From Klebsiella pneumoniae (GTDB lineage: Bacteria; Pseudomonadota; Gammaproteobacteria; Enterobacterales; Enterobacteriaceae): DNA of 64,000 nt. Shown one piece after another: positions 59,050-64,000 of the stretch. The number at the start of each line of letters is the position of its first letter. Positions within the stretch are counted from its first letter, which is position 1. Location of the stretch: the NCBI RefSeq assembly GCF_000742135.1, contig NZ_KN046818.1:5088401-5152400 (forward strand). The letters are read 5' to 3'. The translations under genes and the position numbers were made by a program. Under the pieces are notes generated by a model, which saw only the letters and a list, made by a program, of their open reading frames with translations, did no database searches and was not told where the DNA came from.

Positions 59050-60150
59050 CTATTTGCGGGTCAGCAGGACGCCGCACTCCATGTGGTGGGTATACGGGAA
59101 CTGGTCGAACAGCGCCAGCCGGGTAACGTTGTGCGTCTGGCTTAGCGTTTCCAGATTGCGACACAGCGTTTCCGGGTTGCACGAAATGTACAAAATACGC
59201 GGATAGGCCTGCACCATTTTTTCCGTCTCGCTGTCCAGCCCGCTGCGCGGTGGATCGACGAAGATGGTTTCGCACTGATAGCTATGCAGATCGATACCCT
59301 GCAGCCGGTTGAACTGCCGCACCCCGTTCATCGCCTGAGTAAACTCTTCCGCCGCCATGCGGATAATCTGCACGTTGTCGATATGGTTAGCGGCGATGTT
59401 GTACTGCGCCGCCGCCACCGACGGTTTGGCGATTTCGGTGGCCAATACGCGATCGAAATTACGTGCCAGCGCCAGCGAGAAGTTACCGTTGCCGCAGTAC
59501 AATTCCAGCAGGTCGCCAGTCGCCCCTTTGGTGACATCCAGTGCCCACTCCAGCATCTGAATGTTCATGGCCGCGTTCGGTTGGGTAAAGCTGTTTTCCA
59601 CCTGACGGTAGATCATCTCCCGCCCGCCAACCGGCAGGCGTTCATCTATATAGTCTTGATCGAGCTCGATTTTGGTTTTGGTCGCCCGCCCAATCAGATG
59701 CACATTGAGCCCCTGGGCTCGCAGGGCGTCACGCAGCGCCTCCGCTTGCTCACGCCAGGCATCGTCCAGCTTTTTATGATACAGCAGCGAAACGACCGCC
59801 TGGTTGCTGAGGGTGGTCAGATAGTCAATCTGGAACAGCTTCTGGCGTAGCACGGGATTGTTGCGTACGCCCTCCAGCATGGCGGTCATCAGCTGATTGA
59901 TCAGCGCGCTGGCGGCCGGGAAGCTGTCAACGCGAATCCGCGACCGGGTCTGCTGATCGAAAATAATATGGTACAGATCGTCGCCATCGTGCCACAGACG
60001 GAACTCGGCGCGCATACGGTAGTGGCTGACCGGCGAACGAAACACTTCCGGAACCGGCGCGGCAAAAGGCGCCATCATGGTTTGCAAACGGACGACTTTT
60101 TCTGCCAGCTGCGCTTCGTATTGTTCGGTAGGAAGGTGTTCGGGGGTCAT
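59050..60150 (-). CDS. trmA: tRNA (uracil-5-)-methyltransferase
   Basis: 366 aa, the E. coli length. It makes m5U54 (ribothymidine) in the T-loop of tRNAs with SAM. SAM-binding [18 protein letters not shown]. The motif [12 protein letters not shown] and catalytic Cys in [18 protein letters not shown] (Cys324 by E. coli numbering). It is also an RNA chaperone in E. coli. It diverges from btuB; the promoter region lies near 60151-60240. Confidence 0.96.
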   Translation of the reverse strand: MTPEHLPTEQYEAQLAEKVVRLQTMMAPFAAPVPEVFRSPVSHYRMRAEFRLWHDGDDLYHIIFDQQTRSRIRVDSFPAASALINQLMTAMLEGVRNNPVLRQKLFQIDYLTTLSNQAVVSLLYHKKLDDAWREQAEALRDALRAQGLNVHLIGRATKTKIELDQDYIDERLPVGGREMIYRQVENSFTQPNAAMNIQMLEWALDVTKGATGDLLELYCGNGNFSLALARNFDRVLATEIAKPSVAAAQYNIAANHIDNVQIIRMAAEEFTQAMNGVRQFNRLQGIDLHSYQCETIFVDPPRSGLDSETEKMVQAYPRILYISCNPETLCRNLETLSQTHNVTRLALFDQFPYTHHMECGVLLTRK

Positions 60151-60237
60151 GATGTATCCTGAATAAAATAAGTACGCGGGGATTGTAGGGAAAGCGCCGG
60201 GGATGTCCAGCCTCGAATGCCGCGGGAAATATAATTA

Positions 60238-60273
60238 GCAGTCTGGACATCTATATGGTTCTGATTGTAGCAT
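60238..60273 (+). promoter_or_regulatory. btuB promoter with candidate met boxes
   Basis: -35 TGGACA (60244-60249, five of six), 18 bp, -10 TAGCAT (60268-60273), which would start the transcript at the riboswitch. Two adjacent 8 bp units AGCAGTCT and GGACATCT (60238-60253) each match the MetJ consensus at six of eight positions and overlap the -35. The promoter is inferred from spacing; the met boxes are speculative. Confidence 0.5.
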
Positions 60274-60275
60274 TC

Positions 60276-60440
60276 GCCTACCGGTCCTGTGAGTTAAAAG
60301 GGAACCCAGTGGAAATCTGGGGCTGACGCGCAGCGGTAAGGAAGGTGAGAAATGAGCGCACTCGGTGCAGACACTGCGGCTAGCCGTGGGAAGTCATTAT
60401 TTCTTGAAACAGCCTCCAAGCCCGAAGACCTGCCGGAATA
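60276..60440 (+). ncRNA. Cobalamin riboswitch (btuB leader)
   Basis: The 5' part CCGGTCCTGTGAGTTAAAAG and GGAACCCAGTG...ATCTGGGGCTGACGCGCAGCGGTAAGG matches the conserved core of the B12 riboswitch. The B12 box region lies at about 60411-60434 (AGCCTCCAAG, then CCCGAAGACCTGCC). It represses btuB expression when adenosylcobalamin binds. The leader continues to the btuB start at 60517 with an anti-RBS stem plausible at 60440-60510. Confidence 0.95.
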
Positions 60441-60516
60441 CGTCGCACTGGGTTTTATCGTCGCGAGCAACTGATAAAACCTGCGGCATCCTTTTTCTGT
60501 TTCGGATGCTTTTACA

Positions 60517-62355
60517 ATGATTAAAAAAGCTTCGCTGATGACGGCCTTATCCGTCACGGCATTTTCCGGCTGGGCGCAGGATAGCAATTCAGATACGTTG
60601 GTGGTGACAGCAAACCGTTTTCAACAGCCGGTCAATACCGTGCTGGCGCCGACCGACATTGTGACGCGCGATGACATCGACCGCTGGCAGTCCAAAGATT
60701 TAAACGATGTCATGCGTCGTCTTCCCGGGGTCGATATTGCCCGCAACGGCGGCATGGGGCAGAGCGCTTCGCTGTATGTTCGGGGGACGGAGGCTCGTCA
60801 CGTGCTGGTGCTGATCGACGGTGTGCCGATGGCGCGTCCGGGGATCTCCAACGGCGTAGATATCAGTCAGATCCCTATCTCACTGGTCCAGCGGGTGGAA
60901 TACATCCGCGGCCCGCGCTCCGCGGTGTACGGCTCCGGAGCGATCGGCGGGGTGGTGAACATCATCACCATGACCGACGCTGAGCGTTCGCAGATCAACG
61001 CCGGCGCGGGTACGAACGGCTATCAGTCCTATGACGGCGCCTTTAACAAGCGGTTTGGCGATACGTTGGTTACCGCTGCTGGCGCCTATCAGACCACCAA
61101 AGGGTTTAACGTCCAGCCGAATTCCTCTTACAGCGGCGACAGCGATCGCGACGGCTACCGCAATAAAATGCTGTGGGGCGGGGTACAGCATCAGTTCGAT
61201 GACAACTTCTCGGGGTTCTTCCGCGGCTATGGTTATTCCGCCAACGCTGACTATGACCAGGGTAACTGGGGCTACGCAGGTGGAAACGATGAAGATCAAT
61301 CCTATACCCAATCCTGGGATACCGGTCTGCACTACCACTCCGGAATTTACTCCTCCCAGCTGATTGCTAACTATCAGCGCATCAAAGATTACAACTACAG
61401 CAGCGACGCTGGCCGCTATGCCGCGGGCACCACCCTGGATGATATGGAACAGCGCTATATCCAGTGGGGAAATAATGTTGTGGTAGGCCATGGGGCAGTG
61501 AGCGGCGGCGTTGACTGGAAACAAGAGAAGCTGAAATCCAGCGGAACGACCAGTACCGACGTGTATAAGCGTGACACCACCGGTCTTTATCTGACGGGAC
61601 AGCAGCAGATTGACAGCGTGACGCTGGAAGCTTCCGGTCGTGAGGATCATGACGAGCAGTTTGGCTGGCACGGTACCTGGCAGACGGCCGCAGGCTGGGA
61701 ATTTATCGACGGTTATCGGACAACGCTCTCGTACGGCACAGGATTCCTCGCCCCCTCCCTCGGGCAGCAGTACGGCGCAGAACGCTTTGGCATCGCCTCT
61801 AACCCGAATCTGAAGCCAGAGGAGTCGAAGCAATGGGAAGCGGGCCTTGAAGGGTTAACGGGGCCGGTCGACTGGCGCCTCTCCGCGTATCGCTATGAGA
61901 TTCAAAACCTCATCGATTACGACAACAACGCCTATTACAACGTCAAGTCGGCGACGATTAAGGGGCTGGAGTGGACGGGGAATATAACCACCGGGCCGGT
62001 GGAGCACCATCTGACGCTGCAGTATGTTGACCCTCGCGATGATGAAACCAATAAGATCCTCTATCGCCGGGCGAAGCAGCAGGTGAAATACGAGCTGAAC
62101 GGCCAGGTCTACGATCTGGGGTGGGATGTGACGTATCACTACATCGGCAAGCGTTACGATTATGACTACGACAACTCGCGTACCGTCAATATGGGTGGGT
62201 TGAGCCTCTGGGATGTCGGTTTATCGTATCCCGTCACCTCACACCTGACAGTTCGTGGTAAAATAGCCAACCTGTTCGATAAAGATTACGAGACAGTTTA
62301 TGGCTACCAATCTGCAGGACGGGAATACACCTTGTCTGGCAGCTACACCTTCTGA
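60517..62355 (+). CDS. btuB: TonB-dependent vitamin B12 receptor
   Basis: 612 aa, outer-membrane 22-strand beta barrel. Signal peptide (residues 1-20, ending SGWA), then the TonB box DTLVVTA (about residues 26-32), a plug domain ([16 protein letters not shown] onward) with [19 protein letters not shown], and a barrel ending in the C-terminal Phe (SGSYTF). It imports cobalamin with TonB-ExbBD energy and hands it to BtuF. Controlled by the upstream riboswitch. Its 3' end overlaps murI by 56 bp. Confidence 0.97.
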   Translation: MIKKASLMTALSVTAFSGWAQDSNSDTLVVTANRFQQPVNTVLAPTDIVTRDDIDRWQSKDLNDVMRRLPGVDIARNGGMGQSASLYVRGTEARHVLVLIDGVPMARPGISNGVDISQIPISLVQRVEYIRGPRSAVYGSGAIGGVVNIITMTDAERSQINAGAGTNGYQSYDGAFNKRFGDTLVTAAGAYQTTKGFNVQPNSSYSGDSDRDGYRNKMLWGGVQHQFDDNFSGFFRGYGYSANADYDQGNWGYAGGNDEDQSYTQSWDTGLHYHSGIYSSQLIANYQRIKDYNYSSDAGRYAAGTTLDDMEQRYIQWGNNVVVGHGAVSGGVDWKQEKLKSSGTTSTDVYKRDTTGLYLTGQQQIDSVTLEASGREDHDEQFGWHGTWQTAAGWEFIDGYRTTLSYGTGFLAPSLGQQYGAERFGIASNPNLKPEESKQWEAGLEGLTGPVDWRLSAYRYEIQNLIDYDNNAYYNVKSATIKGLEWTGNITTGPVEHHLTLQYVDPRDDETNKILYRRAKQQVKYELNGQVYDLGWDVTYHYIGKRYDYDYDNSRTVNMGGLSLWDVGLSYPVTSHLTVRGKIANLFDKDYETVYGYQSAGREYTLSGSYTF

Positions 62356-63151
62356 TCCACGTCCCACCGTGCTGGTGTTTGATTCCGGCGTCGGTGGGTT
62401 GTCGGTTTATAATGAGATTCGGCAGCTGCTGCCGAATCTGCATTACATCTATGCTTTCGATAACGTTGCCTTCCCCTATGGCGAGAAGAGCGAGGAGTTT
62501 ATCGTTGAGCGCGTTGTGGAAATCGTCACCGCTGTCCAGCAGCGTTATTCCCTGGCGCTGGCGGTGATCGCCTGCAATACCGCCAGTACCGTCTCCCTGC
62601 CTGCCCTGCGTGAAAAGTTCGCTTTCCCCGTCGTTGGCGTGGTGCCGGCGATCAAGCCCGCCGCCCGTTTAACGGCGAACGGCATTGTTGGCCTGCTGGC
62701 GACGCGCGGTACCGTAAAGCGTCCTTATACCCGTGAGCTGATCGACCGCTTTGCCAATGAATGTCGGATTGAAATGCTGGGGTCGGCGGAGCTGGTGGAG
62801 CTGGCGGAAGCGAAGCTGCACGGCGAGCCTGTGCCGTTAGAAGAGCTGCGCCGTATCCTGCGCCCGTGGCTGCGGATGCAGGAGCCGCCGGATACGGTGG
62901 TGCTGGGCTGCACCCATTTTCCTCTTTTACAGGAGGAGCTGCAGCGCGTTCTGCCGGAAGGCACGCGGCTGATCGATTCCGGCGCGGCGATTGCCCGTCG
63001 CACCGCCTGGCTGTTAGAGCATGAAGCGCCGGATGCGAAGTCCAGCGACGAGAATAAAGCATTCTGCATGGCGCTGACGGCAGAAACAGAACAGCTTTTA
63101 CCCGTTCTGCGTCGCTATGGCTTCTCGACGCTGGAAAAATTACCGCTCTAA
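62300..63151 (+). CDS. murI: Glutamate racemase
   Basis: 283 aa. It makes D-glutamate for peptidoglycan. The two catalytic cysteines are in [15 protein letters not shown] and [14 protein letters not shown], with [17 protein letters not shown] at the N-terminus. The long N-terminal extension ([19 protein letters not shown]) binds UDP-MurNAc-Ala, the activator in enterobacterial MurI. The gene begins inside btuB, a 56 bp overlap; E. coli has the same overlap as I recall. An rRNA operon follows. Confidence 0.97.
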   Translation: MATNLQDGNTPCLAATPSDPRPTVLVFDSGVGGLSVYNEIRQLLPNLHYIYAFDNVAFPYGEKSEEFIVERVVEIVTAVQQRYSLALAVIACNTASTVSLPALREKFAFPVVGVVPAIKPAARLTANGIVGLLATRGTVKRPYTRELIDRFANECRIEMLGSAELVELAEAKLHGEPVPLEELRRILRPWLRMQEPPDTVVLGCTHFPLLQEELQRVLPEGTRLIDSGAAIARRTAWLLEHEAPDAKSSDENKAFCMALTAETEQLLPVLRRYGFSTLEKLPL

Positions 63152-63177
63152 GGGCGTTTTGCACAAAAAAGAGACGG

Positions 63178-63230
63178 TTGAATAATTTTTTGAAAACAGG
63201 GCTTGTCAACGTCTCAGAACTCCCTATAAT
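63178..63230 (+). promoter_or_regulatory. rRNA operon promoter P1 with UP element
   Basis: -35 TTGTCA at 63203-63208 and -10 TATAAT at 63225-63230, 16 bp apart, with a GC-rich discriminator (GCGCCTCC) next. The AT-rich run at 63178-63200 is a probable UP element. Near-identical to E. coli rrnB P1. FIS sites upstream were not resolved. Confidence 0.93.
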
Positions 63231-63335
63231 GCGCCTCCACTGACACGGAACAACGGCAAGCAAGCCGCCGGGTCAGCAGGATTTTAGCGGTGAAGTTCAG
63301 CGCTAAAAACTGACAGAGAAAAGCAAAATAAGGGC

Positions 63336-63363
63336 TTGACTCTGAATGAGGAAAACGTATTAT
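63336..63363 (+). promoter_or_regulatory. rRNA operon promoter P2
   Basis: -35 TTGACT at 63336-63341 and -10 TATTAT at 63358-63363, 16 bp apart. It lies 133 bp after P1, the usual arrangement. Confidence 0.88.
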
Positions 63364-63403
63364 ACGGGACCTCGCAACGGTGAGCTGAAAGCCGCGTTGC
63401 AAC

Positions 63404-63415
63404 TGCTCTTTAACA
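63404..63415 (+). promoter_or_regulatory. boxA antitermination element
   Basis: TGCTCTTTAACA is the rRNA boxA that binds NusB/NusE. It lies in the leader 144 nt before the 16S gene. Confidence 0.9.
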
Positions 63416-63547
63416 ATTTATCAGACAATCTGTGTGGGCACTCAAAGTGACATGGATTCTTAACGTCCTCGGACGAAAAATGAATACCAAGTCTCAAGAG
63501 TGAACACGTAATTCATTACGAAGTTTAATTCTTTGAGCATCAAACTT

Positions 63548-64000
<453 letters not shown>

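Overview
This window is a chromosomal stretch of a Klebsiella, most likely the K. pneumoniae species complex. The 453 nt of 16S rRNA at the right end has the Klebsiella form of the V1 loop. Nearly every protein reads as a close orthologue of its E. coli K-12 counterpart, GC content is high, and a raffinose cluster abuts an expanded rhamnose locus. Gene order largely follows the E. coli rha-to-rrnB region, with clear local differences. These species statements rest on remembered sequences, not on a search.

Layout. 1-5.1 kb: the tail of an XRE/cupin regulator, then a raffinose/melibiose module (rafR, rafA, rafB) with two rafO-type palindromic operators. 5.1-18.2 kb: L-rhamnose catabolism. The minus-strand operon rhaB-rhaA-rhaD is extended by a complete sugar ABC importer, a FucO-type lactaldehyde reductase and the mutarotase rhaM. 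The activators rhaS-rhaR are divergent, and the symporter rhaT lies beyond them. 18.2-23.7 kb: stress and metal genes sodA, yiiM, cpxA-cpxR, cpxP and fieF. 23.9-33.4 kb: pfkA followed directly by rraA, menA, hslVU, ftsN, cytR, priA and rpmE. 33.4-43 kb: the methionine cluster metJ, metBL and metF, split by a four-gene insertion (a two-zinc-ribbon protein, a periplasmic 5'-nucleotidase, a carboxymuconolactone-decarboxylase-like protein and a LysR regulator). 43-50.5 kb: yijE, gldA-fsaB, a YijO-type AraC regulator, zinT and ppc. 50.7-55.2 kb: argE divergent from argCBH. 55.3-63.2 kb: oxyS/oxyR, sthA, fabR-yijD, trmA, the cobalamin riboswitch with btuB, and murI. 63.2-64 kb: rRNA operon P1/P2 promoters, boxA and the 5' end of 16S rRNA.

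How the parts work together. Several transcription factors sit beside recognisable sites: RafR (rafO), RhaS with CRP (rhaB-rhaS), CpxR (cpxR-cpxP), MetJ (metJ-metB and metF) and OxyR (oxyS-oxyR). ARG boxes lie between argE and argC, a Zur-type box precedes zinT, a sigma-32 type promoter precedes hslVU and a B12 riboswitch precedes btuB.

I found no CRISPR array, prophage, integrase, intact insertion sequence or tRNA gene, and no clear new defence or biosynthetic system. The least conventional parts are the metL-metF insertion (especially its zinc-ribbon protein), the second rhamnose transporter inside the rha operon, the missing block between pfkA and rraA, and possible extra MetJ and CpxR targets at btuB and pfkA.
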